Program-made: the position numbers and the translations under genes | Shown: one piece after another, positions 14,261-21,923 of the stretch | Layout: each line of letters begins with the position of its first letter | Numbering within the stretch: the first letter of the stretch is position 1 | The notes under the pieces: generated by a model | Told to the model about the DNA's origin: nothing | The model's input: the letters and a program-made list of their open reading frames with translations, nothing else | The model's database searches: none | NCBI RefSeq assembly: GCF_009834365.1 | Contig: NZ_CP041351.1 | Span: 1-31,012, forward strand | Length of the DNA: 31,012 nt | Direction of reading: 5' to 3' | Origin: Komagataeibacter xylinus | Lineage (GTDB): Bacteria; Pseudomonadota; Alphaproteobacteria; Acetobacterales; Acetobacteraceae

Positions 14261-14589
14261 GTCTTCATCGCCTCGTGTTTAGCGACAGGGGCAGGGGCAG
14301 AAATCCGCCATGCATAATCGCAGACATTATCCAGCAATTCTGCCCGTTGTGTCTGACTGTAAGCTATGACGAAATCAGCGACGATTTTTTCTGGCACACC
14401 TTCCCGAAGAAGATTGGCAGCCGTTTCCGCTATTTCCAGATTGACCGCTTCATTGAGCAAGACCAAGGCATCCGTATCGGTCATACGCTTTGCCGCCCGT
14501 GCAACGAACCGGGCATTCAGATTCCACATCCATTGATGCCGGTTGAGTGTATTAGAAAACCATTCTGGAGAAGGGTATTCCGGAGCCAT
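14257..14589 (-). CDS. Hypothetical protein in the traC-traD operon
   Basis: The 110-residue, mostly helical product starts MAPEYPSPEWFSNTLNRHQW and includes ALVLLNEAVNLEIAETAANL and VPEKIVADFVIAYSQTQRAE. It follows traD after about 100 bases and is joined to the next gene by ATGA overlap. No family is recognised. Position suggests a plasmid-transfer accessory protein, but that is only context. Confidence 0.6.
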   Translation of the reverse strand: MAPEYPSPEWFSNTLNRHQWMWNLNARFVARAAKRMTDTDALVLLNEAVNLEIAETAANLLREGVPEKIVADFVIAYSQTQRAELLDNVCDYAWRISAPAPVAKHEAMKT

Positions 14590-14690
14590 CAGGTATCCTC
14601 TTGAAGTATGTGATGATCAGTTTTCAGGCCATAAAATTGTTCTGCGGCCGAGATTACAGTCTGTCCGTTCTGGAAGACCGTATTTCGTCA

Positions 14691-15116
14691 TCAGTCATGA
14701 TCACGGTCTGCATCGAAAACATGAAGCCCCGCACGTCTCCAGCGTGTTTTCAGGTCAGTCGAAGCGGTATCATTTTTTCCCTGAAGCTGCGCCGCAATAT
14801 CCAAAAACGCCCCGAGCATGGTGGCGCGGTCATCATCGGTCAGATCGACCAGTCCCGCCTTCTGGACCAGCCCACCCAGTTCGATCAGATGATGGGTGCG
14901 TTCCCGTCGCGCCTTTGCCCAGTCGCGCATGTCGGTGCGTGCCTTTCGTGTCTGATGGCGATGGATCAGGGCTGCCTGCTTCCTGATTCGTCTTTCAAGC
15001 GCCAGCAGTTCCGTTCTGATCGTTTCCGGTTTCTTTCCGGCTACCCTTTTTTCCGCCGGCCTGAAAGAAAGATTCCCCGCGTTCGGTCCACCTCGCGACG
15101 GCTTCAGGTTTGCCAT
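14691..15116 (-). CDS. traD: Conjugal transfer protein TraD (Ti-type)
   Basis: The 141-residue product contains the conserved block HHLIELGGLVQKAGLVDLTD followed by DDRATMLGAFLDIA, typical of the small TraD proteins encoded next to traA and traC in Ti/Rhizobiales-type systems. A basic, coiled N-terminal part (ELLALERRIRKQAALIHRHQ) precedes it. The ATG at 15116 gives a 122-base overlap with traC, unusually long. The true start may be later, or a base may be missing in the A-rich run near 15050. TraD assists relaxosome processing; it is not the large coupling protein of the same name in F. Confidence 0.8.
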   Translation of the reverse strand: MANLKPSRGGPNAGNLSFRPAEKRVAGKKPETIRTELLALERRIRKQAALIHRHQTRKARTDMRDWAKARRERTHHLIELGGLVQKAGLVDLTDDDRATMLGAFLDIAAQLQGKNDTASTDLKTRWRRAGLHVFDADRDHD

Positions 15117-15288
15117 CCGCCTGTTCGACAGCCGCAAGCAGAACCCCGGCCAGCGCCTCGATCGTCAGGGTATCTGCTCCCGTCGCCTCGACCAGTTCGC
15201 CGAGCTGAAGAGTTCTTTGTGCCTTAAGCTGCTTCGTCTTTTCCTGAAGAGCCTTCAGTTCCGCATCAATGTCCCGTGGTTTGCGCAT
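14995..15288 (-). CDS. traC: Conjugal transfer protein TraC (Ti-type)
   Basis: The 97-residue product starts MRKPRDIDAELKALQEKTKQ, a helical N-terminus, followed by LKAQRTLQLGELVEATGADT and LTIEALAGVLLAAVEQADGK, matching small TraC relaxosome proteins. The start at 15288 is preferred over one 11 codons upstream by comparison with the family's usual beginning. It is transcribed away from oriT and traA, the same divergent arrangement as in Ti plasmids. Confidence 0.8.
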   Translation of the reverse strand: MRKPRDIDAELKALQEKTKQLKAQRTLQLGELVEATGADTLTIEALAGVLLAAVEQADGKPEAVARWTERGESFFQAGGKKGSRKETGNDQNGTAGA

Positions 15289-15392
15289 TTCTGATCCCCT
15301 GTTTTTCGCAATCTGTGCCATACTCTACCACACACGCGAGAACCGCGTCACTTATCCAGACAGATCAATTCCTGTAGCGCAGTAAAATGTGA

Positions 15393-15430
15393 GTGCGCGC
15401 TTATACGTCACTGCGTGACGTGCGCTTGAA
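15393..15430 (+). other. oriT: Origin of transfer (oriT), Ti/MobQ type
   Basis: Between traC and traA lies GCGCGCTTATACGTCACTG followed by CGTGACGTGCGC. The TTATACGTC core and the ACGTCA/TGACGT inverted repeat closely resemble the nick region of Ti-plasmid oriT (GCGCAATTATACGTCGCTG). Position between divergent traCD and traA fits. The exact nick base is not determined here. Confidence 0.8.
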
Positions 15431-15451
15431 TGGTGTGATAGGATCGCGTTC

Positions 15452-18400
15452 ATGGCGATTTATCACCTTCATGCAAAGGTCATCAGCCGCGCTACCGGTA
15501 GGAGCGCCGTGGCAGCGGCGGCCTATCGTGCGGCCTCACGCCTGCATGACGTGCGTCTGGATCGTGACCATGATTTTTCCAATAAGAGCGGCGTGGTGCA
15601 TTCCGAGATCCTGCTACCCAATGGCGCACCGGATCGGTTTCTTGATCGGTCTGTTCTGTGGAACGAGATCGAGGCGATCGAGAAGCGTAAGGATGCGCAG
15701 CTTGCCCGCGAGGTGGAGTTTTCAATCCCGTGCGAAATGACCCAGACGCAGGGGATCGCGCTGGCACGGGATTTTGTGCATGAGCAGTTCGTGGAACGCG
15801 GCATGGTCGCCGACCTCACTGTGCATTGGGATATCGGTGCAGACGGGCAGATGAAGCCCCATGCGCATGTGATGCTGTCCACGCGATCAGTGGACGAGAA
15901 CGGATTTGGTGCGAAAGAGCGTCTGTGGAACGACAAGAAATTCCTGCTGACGTGGCGGGAGCGGTGGGCGTCTCTTGCCAATGAACGGCTGGCCGAGCTG
16001 GATCTGGATGTGCGGATCGACCATCGGTCATTTGCCGCGCAGGGGATCGACCTTGAGCCGCAGAACAAGATCGGTCCGGCCGGGATGCGCCGGGAGGAGC
16101 GGGGCGAGGACGCGGAGCGGGTTGCCGACCATCTGGAGATCGCGCGGCGCAATGGCGAGAGGCTGCTGGCGGAACCGCATGTGGCGCTGGAGGCGCTGAC
16201 GCGGCAGCAGAGCACCTTTACCCGGCAGGACCTGGCGCGGTTCGTGGACCGACATACGGCGAATGCTGAACAGTTTACGGCCGTCATGGTTCGGGTGGAG
16301 GCGTGTCCGGAGCTGGTCGCACTTGGGAAAGACGGACATGGGCGGGAGCGGTTCTCCACGCGAGAGATGATCGGGGTCGAGCAGCGGCTGGAAGAGGTGT
16401 CGCTCGCGATGGGGCAGTCCCTGGGGCATGCGGTGCCGCTGGCGGTGCGGCGGGCGGCGATGGTGCGGGACGGGCTTGGGGACGAGCAGGCGCTGGCCGT
16501 GGGCGAGGTGACGAAGTCCCGTGACCTGTCCGTGGTGGTGGGCTATGCCGGGACGGGGAAGAGCACCATGCTGGGTGTCGCCCGCGCGGCGTGGGAAGAG
16601 GCCGGGTATCGGGTGCGCGGGGCGGCGTTGTCGGGGATTGCGGCGGAAGGGTTGCAAGGTGGGGCTGGGATTGAGAGCCGTACCCTCGCATCGTTAGAGC
16701 TGGCCTGGGCGAAAGGGCGGGACCGTCTGGAGCGCGGGGACGTGCTGGTGGTGGACGAGGCCGGCATGGTGGGGTCACGGCAGATGGAGCGGGTGCTCTC
16801 AGCTGCGCGTGAGGTTGGTGCCAAGGTGGTGCTGGTTGGCGATCCCGAGCAGTTGCAGGCGATCGAGGCGGGTGGTGCATTCCGGGCGGTGGCCGAGCGG
16901 GTCGGGTCGGTGGAGATCACGACGGTGCGTCGGCAGCGTGAAGGCTGGCAGCAGGCCGCGACGAAGGAACTGGCGACCGGGCGCACCGGTGAGGCGCTGG
17001 GGCGCTATGAGGCGGCTGGCCTTGTACGCGGGCATGAGACCCTGGAAGAGGCGCGGGCCGGGGTGGTGGTCGGGTGGGATGAAGCCCGTCAGGCTGCGCC
17101 GGAGGACAGCCAGATCATGCTGGCGCACCGGCGTGTCGATGTACGGGCGCTGAACGAGGCGGCGCGCGAGATCCGCAGGGACGCGGGTGAGCTGGGCGAG
17201 GATGTTCTGGTGCCGACTGCGCAGGGCGAGCGGGTGCTTGCGGACGGGGAGCGTGTCTACTTCCTACGCAATGACCGGGAGCTGGGGGTGAAGAATGGCA
17301 CGCTGGGTACGGTGCGGGGCATCACGGGGTCGGTCGAGGCCGGGGATCTGGCGCTGTCGGTGCAGCTTGACGGGCCGGGTGGTGCCGGAACTGGGCGGAT
17401 CGTACCGGTGCGCGTGGCGGACTATGACGCGCTGGATTATGGCTATGCGGCCACCATTCATAAATCGCAGGGTGTGACGGTGGATCGGGCCCATGTGTTG
17501 GCGACGGGAAGCATGGACCGACATGGGGCCTATGTGGCGCTGTCGCGGCATCGGGAGAGTGTGTCCGTTCATTGGGGTCGGGATGATGTGGGCGACCGGG
17601 ACGGGCTGGTGAAGCGGCTGTCGTGCGAGCGGCTGAAGGATACCACGCTAGATTACCCGCAGGTCCGGGATCGGGATGCCGGGTTCGTGCGGCGGCGCGG
17701 GCTGCATGTCCCCGAGAGCGAGATCGTGGTGGAGCGCGGCAAGGCTGCCTCTGGTCCCCGGCAGGACAGGCAGGCCGAAGCGTTTCCTGTGCCAGAGCCT
17801 GCACCGGCACAGCAGAAACGCGGGATGTTCGACGGGCTGGACCTGTCCGTGCGGCCTGGTCGTCGAACATCAGAAAAAGACGTTCCGGCCGGGATGGAGG
17901 CTGAGGCCGGCAAGCGGGAGAGTGGGGTTGAGCGTGAGGTTCCTGTTTCTCCCTTTGCGGGTTTGAGGCTGCCCCGTGTGAAGCGCGAGCAGGTGCCGGT
18001 CGGGCTGGGTGGGTTTGTGCCAGGGAGTGACCCGCTTCAGCAGGCGGTGGAGCAATATGCGCGGGCTTGGGTGGATGCCGAGCGCATGGTGCGTCAGGAG
18101 CTGCCGGTTCTGGAGCACCAGAAGAAGGCGCTGTTTGAGGCCGGGCGGGATCTGGAGCGGGTCCGGCGTGGGAGTGAGGCGGATCTGCGGGCGGCGCTGA
18201 AGCATCAGCCGGAGATCCGGCAGGTGCTGTATGGTCTGGAAGGTCCGGCACGGGCGCGCAGGCTGGTCGAGGGGCTGGAGCACGAGGACAGGGTGCGGAA
18301 GAGTCCGGAATTGCGGGCGGCGCGGTTTGTGAGGACGTGGGACGGGCTGAGCCGGGAGCAGCAGGGTGTGGCGCTGAAGGAACTGAAGCGGGATGCGCAG

Positions 18401-18538
18401 CTTGAGTCCATCCTGCGGGAGAAAAGCCGCGAGCTGGGCATCCGGAAGGGATCGACGCTCGATCACGGGCTGCATCCCCATCAGCGGGAGCACTCCCTTT
18501 CACGCTCCAGGTCGCGCGGTATGGATATGGGGATGTAA
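15452..18538 (+). CDS. traA: TraA relaxase-helicase (MobQ family)
   Basis: This is a 1028-residue bifunctional mobilisation protein. The N-terminal relaxase has Tyr25 in AAAAYRAASRLHD and the metal-binding histidines in KPHAHVMLSTR (137 and 139, with His125 upstream). A TraI/RecD-like helicase follows, with Walker A GYAGTGKST at about 364-372, Walker B VVDEAGMVG at 433-441, and the C-terminal motif GYAATIHKSQGVTVDRAHV. The last 250 residues are a charged, helical tail without a known motif. The start at 15452 follows AGGA. TraA nicks oriT and unwinds the transferred strand. With no coupling protein or type IV secretion genes here, it must use a helper system. The gene is markedly GC-richer than the par/rep region. 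Confidence 0.96.
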   Translation: MAIYHLHAKVISRATGRSAVAAAAYRAASRLHDVRLDRDHDFSNKSGVVHSEILLPNGAPDRFLDRSVLWNEIEAIEKRKDAQLAREVEFSIPCEMTQTQGIALARDFVHEQFVERGMVADLTVHWDIGADGQMKPHAHVMLSTRSVDENGFGAKERLWNDKKFLLTWRERWASLANERLAELDLDVRIDHRSFAAQGIDLEPQNKIGPAGMRREERGEDAERVADHLEIARRNGERLLAEPHVALEALTRQQSTFTRQDLARFVDRHTANAEQFTAVMVRVEACPELVALGKDGHGRERFSTREMIGVEQRLEEVSLAMGQSLGHAVPLAVRRAAMVRDGLGDEQALAVGEVTKSRDLSVVVGYAGTGKSTMLGVARAAWEEAGYRVRGAALSGIAAEGLQGGAGIESRTLASLELAWAKGRDRLERGDVLVVDEAGMVGSRQMERVLSAAREVGAKVVLVGDPEQLQAIEAGGAFRAVAERVGSVEITTVRRQREGWQQAATKELATGRTGEALGRYEAAGLVRGHETLEEARAGVVVGWDEARQAAPEDSQIMLAHRRVDVRALNEAAREIRRDAGELGEDVLVPTAQGERVLADGERVYFLRNDRELGVKNGTLGTVRGITGSVEAGDLALSVQLDGPGGAGTGRIVPVRVADYDALDYGYAATIHKSQGVTVDRAHVLATGSMDRHGAYVALSRHRESVSVHWGRDDVGDRDGLVKRLSCERLKDTTLDYPQVRDRDAGFVRRRGLHVPESEIVVERGKAASGPRQDRQAEAFPVPEPAPAQQKRGMFDGLDLSVRPGRRTSEKDVPAGMEAEAGKRESGVEREVPVSPFAGLRLPRVKREQVPVGLGGFVPGSDPLQQAVEQYARAWVDAERMVRQELPVLEHQKKALFEAGRDLERVRRGSEADLRAALKHQPEIRQVLYGLEGPARARRLVEGLEHEDRVRKSPELRAARFVRTWDGLSREQQGVALKELKRDAQLESILREKSRELGIRKGSTLDHGLHPHQREHSLSRSRSRGMDMGM

Positions 18539-18543
18539 TCTGC

Positions 18544-18590
18544 TTGAGAGAGGATGTGTTGATGTGTATAATATTTATTGGAGATACACA
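18544..18590 (+). promoter_or_regulatory. vapBC promoter with operator
   Basis: TTGAGA (18544-18549), a 17-base spacer and TATAAT (18567-18572) form a near-consensus sigma-70 promoter. TGTGTAT (18563-18569) and ATACACA (18584-18590) form an inverted repeat over the -10 box and the start point, a natural place for VapB-VapC autorepression. Confidence 0.65.
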
Positions 18591-18592
18591 TT

Positions 18593-18787
18593 ATGCGAAC
18601 CAACATCATTATTGACGATACCCTCATGACAGATGCGCTGAAAGCGTCTGGCGTCAAAACCAAGAAAGAAGCTGTCGAACTCGGATTGCGGACGCTGATC
18701 AAGTTGAATCAGCAGCGGCAACTGCGTTCTATGAAGGGCAGGCTGGAGTGGCGGGGTGATCTCGACGCCATGCGTTCTGACGCATGA
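18593..18787 (+). CDS. vapB: VapB-type antitoxin
   Basis: The 64-residue protein starts MRTNIIIDDTLMTDALKASG after a GGAG site. An N-terminal ribbon-helix-helix (VKTKKEAVELGLRTLIKLNQ) is followed by the toxin-binding tail LRSMKGRLEWRGDLDAMRSD, exactly the VapB/DUF2191 pattern. The stop overlaps the vapC start (ATGA), so the two are co-translated. Unlike the neighbouring Fit-type pair, this one is intact. Confidence 0.92.
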   Translation: MRTNIIIDDTLMTDALKASGVKTKKEAVELGLRTLIKLNQQRQLRSMKGRLEWRGDLDAMRSDA

Positions 18788-19176
18788 TTCTGGTCGATTC
18801 ATCGGTCTGGATCGATTTTTTCAGGGGTACCGTGACGCCACAGGTTGATGCTCTGGACCGGTTGCTGGGAGAGGAACTGGTCGCCATTGGGGATCTGATG
18901 ATGACGGAAGTTCTTCAGGGATTTGCGAGTGAGCGGGATTTCAACAAGGCACGGCGGATGCTTGGCGCTCTGGATCTGGTTGAGATCGGGGGGCGTGATG
19001 TCATGATCGAGGCGGCACGGTATTTCCGTGACCTGCGCGCCAGAGGCATCACCATTCGGAAAACCATTGATACCCTGATTGCCACACGGTGCATCGTAAG
19101 CGGATATCGGCTTCTTTACAGTGATCGGGACTTTGATCCGTTCGTGACATATCTGGGGCTGGAACGGGTTGTCTGA
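18784..19176 (+). CDS. vapC: VapC-type PIN-domain toxin
   Basis: The 130-residue PIN ribonuclease has the acidic residues in place: Asp5 in MILVDSSVWIDFF, Glu42 in MMTEVLQGF, Asp96 in RKTIDTLIATRC, and Asp114/116 in LYSDRDFDPF. Length and layout are normal. VapC toxins cleave tRNA or rRNA and are held inactive by VapB. The pair lies directly after traA and probably stabilises the plasmid. Confidence 0.93.
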   Translation: MILVDSSVWIDFFRGTVTPQVDALDRLLGEELVAIGDLMMTEVLQGFASERDFNKARRMLGALDLVEIGGRDVMIEAARYFRDLRARGITIRKTIDTLIATRCIVSGYRLLYSDRDFDPFVTYLGLERVV

Positions 19177-19201
19177 TTTCAGCGTGGTGACTGGAGAGGA
19201 C

Positions 19202-19339
19202 ATGCAGAAAAAAGAAGCGACCGTTCGGCTGGGATCACTTCTGGGGGCCATCGGTCGTGAGGTCAGTGTGCGTGATCAGGATGTCGCGGTCTTGCAGACC
19301 CGCGATCAGACCCCGGCCGAGGCAATGACCTTCGAATGA
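19202..19339 (+). pseudogene. FitA-type antitoxin remnant
   Basis: The short frame, 45 residues, starts MQKKEATVRLGSLLGAIGRE after a GGAGAGGA site and ends QTRDQTPAEAMTFE. The end resembles the toxin-binding tail of FitA-like antitoxins (TPAE-x-M-x-F). The N-terminal DNA-binding domain is missing or reduced, so it probably has an internal deletion. The stop overlaps the next gene as ATGA, keeping the antitoxin-toxin order. Confidence 0.55.
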
Positions 19340-19473
19340 TCCTGCTGCTTGATACCAACGTGATCCTGGAGACGTGGAGGCCTGTCCCGGAGCCGTGTGT
19401 TCTGGCCAGCCACGACGTGTCGCCTTTCGAGGCAGCCGATGTGCGGGTTTTTAATCCATGGGAGGACGTCTGA
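19336..19473 (+). pseudogene. FitB/VapC-type PIN toxin with internal deletion
   Basis: The 45-residue frame joins a PIN N-terminus (MILLLDTNVILETWRPVPEP, with the first Asp) directly to a PIN C-terminus (VLASHDVSPFEAADVRVFNP, then WEDV). FitB-type toxins have about 140 residues, so roughly 95 central residues including the other acidic positions are lost, in frame. It cannot be a working nuclease. It still overlaps its neighbours on both sides (ATGA and TGATG), so the reading chain to the DUF6118 gene is preserved. Confidence 0.75.
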
Positions 19474-20144
19474 TGTCAGAGGAAGGTTCGGCGCAGCGCG
19501 CGTTTGATGATCTGCGTGCTGAAATATCGGTGCTCCGGCGCAGTATGGAAGCATTGCCGCAGGCGTGGCGGGAGAACCGGCCGCCGGATTACACGGAGGA
19601 TCTGGCCCGCGTTGTAAAAGCCATGAACGCGGTTAGTACGCGGATGAAGGCGATCGAGGACACTCCAACGCTGAAAATGACGCCTCAGGCGTATGGGCAG
19701 GGAATACGTCAGGCAGGGCTTTCTGCCAGTCAGGAGATACAGGCAACGTTTCAGAAAGCGATAGGTGAGGTTCAGGAGGAGCGTCAGGAACTTGCCCATA
19801 TTATTGGGCAGTCCCGTCAGCAGGATCGTCAGAACTGGTGGCTGTTAGGGGTGGGTCTTGCCTGTCTTGTTGTAGGGATCGGGTTATCGCCTGTGCTGGC
19901 GTATCTCCTGCCTTCTTCTATCGGGACGCGGGTGGCATCCTTTATTGTCGGGGAGAAAGATCGCTGGAACTCTGGGGCCATGATGATGGCAGTCAGCAAT
20001 CCTGAAGGCTGGCAACGTGTACGTGAGGACAGCCAGTTGGTTGAGGCCAACAGAGACAGGATTACAGCTTGCCAGAAAGCGGTATCGGGTCAGGAAAAAA
20101 CTCAGAAATCCTGTGTCATCACCATTTCGGCACAACAGGAATAG
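19473..20144 (+). CDS. DUF6118-like membrane protein
   Basis: The 223-residue protein begins MSEEGSAQRAFDDLRAEISV with an N-terminal coiled region (residues 8-65, VLRRSMEALPQAWRENRPPD). Next come an LKMTPQAYG motif, a helical stalk rich in Gln/Glu, one membrane span at about 122-147 (WWLLGVGLACLVVGIGLSPV) and a C-terminal domain with two Cys. This matches the DUF6118 proteins seen on alphaproteobacterial plasmids. Function is unknown. A GGAGG site in the collapsed fitB gene serves it, and its ATG overlaps that stop, so it depends on the toxin-antitoxin transcript. Confidence 0.75.
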   Translation: MSEEGSAQRAFDDLRAEISVLRRSMEALPQAWRENRPPDYTEDLARVVKAMNAVSTRMKAIEDTPTLKMTPQAYGQGIRQAGLSASQEIQATFQKAIGEVQEERQELAHIIGQSRQQDRQNWWLLGVGLACLVVGIGLSPVLAYLLPSSIGTRVASFIVGEKDRWNSGAMMMAVSNPEGWQRVREDSQLVEANRDRITACQKAVSGQEKTQKSCVITISAQQE

Positions 20145-20180
20145 TTTTGAGGGATAAAAGCCGACAGCAGAATATGACAT

Positions 20181-20205
20181 GTCAAAGAAACCGGATTTCT
20201 TTGAC
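20181..20205 (+). terminator. Hairpin after the DUF6118 gene
   Basis: GTCAAAGAAA-CCGGA-TTTCTTTGAC is a perfect 10-base stem with a 5-base loop, 36 bases after the stop. It is AT-rich and has no long T run, so it may be a weak terminator. Confidence 0.5.
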
Positions 20206-20260
20206 GGATTGTTCTGACGTGTTAGAAAAAACGCATATTGCTACCACGTTGGGATGTCAT

Positions 20261-20577
20261 GTTAACGCCAACTTACCCGTCCGACGCTGCTTGCGGGGAA
20301 CCAGTTTGCTCGGACGCTCTGATGCGCTGAAAATTGGCTCAATCGTGTCTGCCCGAAGATATTTCCGGATCGTGTTCCGCGACAGGCCCGTTCGACGCTC
20401 GATTTCGCTGATTGGCAGAGCATCTCGATGATGCCAACGATACACGACACTTAATAAATTCATGCTGATCACTTCTCCATAGAGCTCCGGTCAATAAAAC
20501 CGGAGTAGTGCCCAGCATGGGTCAATTCTCAGTGGAAATTTATATCTCTCCTTGGTCAGCTCTCAACTAAAATCAAC
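20261..20577 (-). pseudogene. IS21-family element relic: end plus istA start
   Basis: On the minus strand MNLLSVVYRWHHRDALPISE (from 20463), followed by IERRTGLSRNTIRKYLRAD, is the N-terminal helix-turn-helix of an IS21-type IstA transposase. It is cut soon after ERPSKL, jumps to a short RKQRRT-like piece, then stops. Upstream are the repeats GGTCAATTCTCA (20520) and GGTCAGCTCTCA (20554), the multiple terminal repeats typical of IS21 ends. The rest of istA and all of istB are gone. Confidence 0.7.
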
Positions 20578-20776
20578 AATAGAGGTCAGTCCTGTTCAGA
20601 AAACTGCCCTGACCGCATCAGACGACAAGCCTCAACATCTATGCCCATCCTCTAATGCGCGCCGACGATCACGCTCGAACCAGCACCGCCGAATATAGCG
20701 GTACAGGCTAATGGTGGTTGGGAGTAATTGCCTTCGATGACGGTCTCATGATGCAGATGCGTGTCCTCAAACATTC
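20578..20776. other. Intergenic, nothing recognised
   Basis: This stretch between the IS21 relic and lrgB has stops in all frames at short intervals. It contains a piece reading HDETVIEGNYSQPP on the minus strand that may be old transposon sequence, but I cannot assign it. Confidence 0.3.
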
Positions 20777-21496
20777 CTATTTCAAGAAAAGTGTTACGAT
20801 CCATGGAAGGATTAATGCGGTGACGACGGCGTTCAATCCCATAGCGATTGCGGCGAACAATCCAGCGACTGTACTTACTGAGAAGGCGCGTGCTGTCCCT
20901 ACACCATGGGAAGCAAGGCCAACGGCAAAGCCACGCGCAGCATAATTCCTGATACCTAAGAAGTTCATCAAAGGGGTGACCACGACCGCCCCGAAAATAC
21001 CGGTGAACATGACCAGTAACATCGTGATTGATGGCGTGCCACCCATCTGCTTGGTAAGAGCCATCGCAACTGCGGCCGTCACGGACTTCGGGGCCAAATC
21101 GATCAGTAACTCGCTAGGCAGACCACACAAGGTGCCGATGCCGAGAGCGCTTATCATGGCAACTATGGCACCGACGAAGAGCGCCCCAGCCATCGGCACA
21201 AGGACCTGCCGTAAAACAGCGCGGTGACGGTAGATTGGAACTGCGATCGCGACTGTAGCCGGCCCCATCAAAAAATTAACGAATTGCGCCCCCTCGAAGT
21301 AGGCCGAGTAGGAAGTTCTCGTCTTGAGCAAAACAATAATAATCAGACTTGAGGCGAGTAGGATGGGGTTTGCCGCAGGGTGACTATTGAGCATTCGCGC
21401 AAAGCGCAAAGCTACCGCATAGCTTATGATCGTCAGTGACAACCAGAACAGTGGGGTCGTGGAGAGATAAACCCACAGGTTGACTGGATCAGTCAT
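20777..21496 (-). CDS. lrgB: LrgB-family membrane protein
   Basis: The 239-residue protein has about seven hydrophobic helices. It carries the LrgB/CidB signature region FLMGPATVAIAVPIYRHRAV, then LIDLAPKSVTAAVAMALTKQ and FAVGLASHGVGTARAF. It overlaps lrgA by 8 bases and follows the haloacid dehalogenase gene. LrgAB-type pairs were first linked to murein hydrolase control; later work gives B. subtilis PftAB as a pyruvate transporter and plant PLGG1 (an LrgAB fusion) as a glycolate/glycerate transporter. Next to a dehalogenase, a hydroxy- or oxo-acid transport role is the best guess. Confidence 0.92.
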   Translation of the reverse strand: MTDPVNLWVYLSTTPLFWLSLTIISYAVALRFARMLNSHPAANPILLASSLIIIVLLKTRTSYSAYFEGAQFVNFLMGPATVAIAVPIYRHRAVLRQVLVPMAGALFVGAIVAMISALGIGTLCGLPSELLIDLAPKSVTAAVAMALTKQMGGTPSITMLLVMFTGIFGAVVVTPLMNFLGIRNYAARGFAVGLASHGVGTARAFSVSTVAGLFAAIAMGLNAVVTALILPWIVTLFLK

Positions 21497-21878
21497 GATA
21501 TTCTCCGCTGTGACCCATCAGGCGTGAAAGGCCAATGAAGACCACAACGGTTGAGACGAGCGCTAGGATTGTAGAGCCCGCCACGGCAAGCAACAAACCT
21601 CCTCCGTAGCGGGACAGCACATCTGCTGTTTGAATGACACCTACTGTCGCAGGGACAAAGAATAGGCCTAACGAGCCGAGCAGAACATCTGACACACGCT
21701 CGATGGGGAGCGCTTTGGGACGATCCTCTGACACTTTGCTGCGCGTGCCGACAGCGAAAAGAGCCAAAAGGAGAACCAATAAGCCAACGACTGGTCCGGG
21801 CACCGGAGGAACAAGCGATCGGGATACAATCTCGCCCAATAACTGGCACGCTAGAACAATCCCGATCGCGGCGATCAT
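21489..21878 (-). CDS. lrgA: LrgA/CidA-family membrane protein
   Basis: The 129-residue protein has four hydrophobic helices and the CidA/LrgA core VPPVPGPVVGLLVLLLALFA followed later by GSLGLFFVPATVGVIQ. The start follows AGAGG. It lies 45 bases after the dehalogenase stop and overlaps lrgB, forming a three-gene operon. It is the small partner subunit of LrgB. Confidence 0.92.
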   Translation of the reverse strand: MIAAIGIVLACQLLGEIVSRSLVPPVPGPVVGLLVLLLALFAVGTRSKVSEDRPKALPIERVSDVLLGSLGLFFVPATVGVIQTADVLSRYGGGLLLAVAGSTILALVSTVVVFIGLSRLMGHSGEYHD

Positions 21879-21923
21879 AGATGACCTCTGTTATCAGTCA
21901 TGGTGTGAACTCTGTTCCGTGCG

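Noticed and set aside
15492..18503. Long open frames on the minus strand and in other plus frames within traA
   Set aside because: They are shadows of a GC-rich gene; they have Pro/Arg/Ala-rich, low-information products and no ribosome sites.
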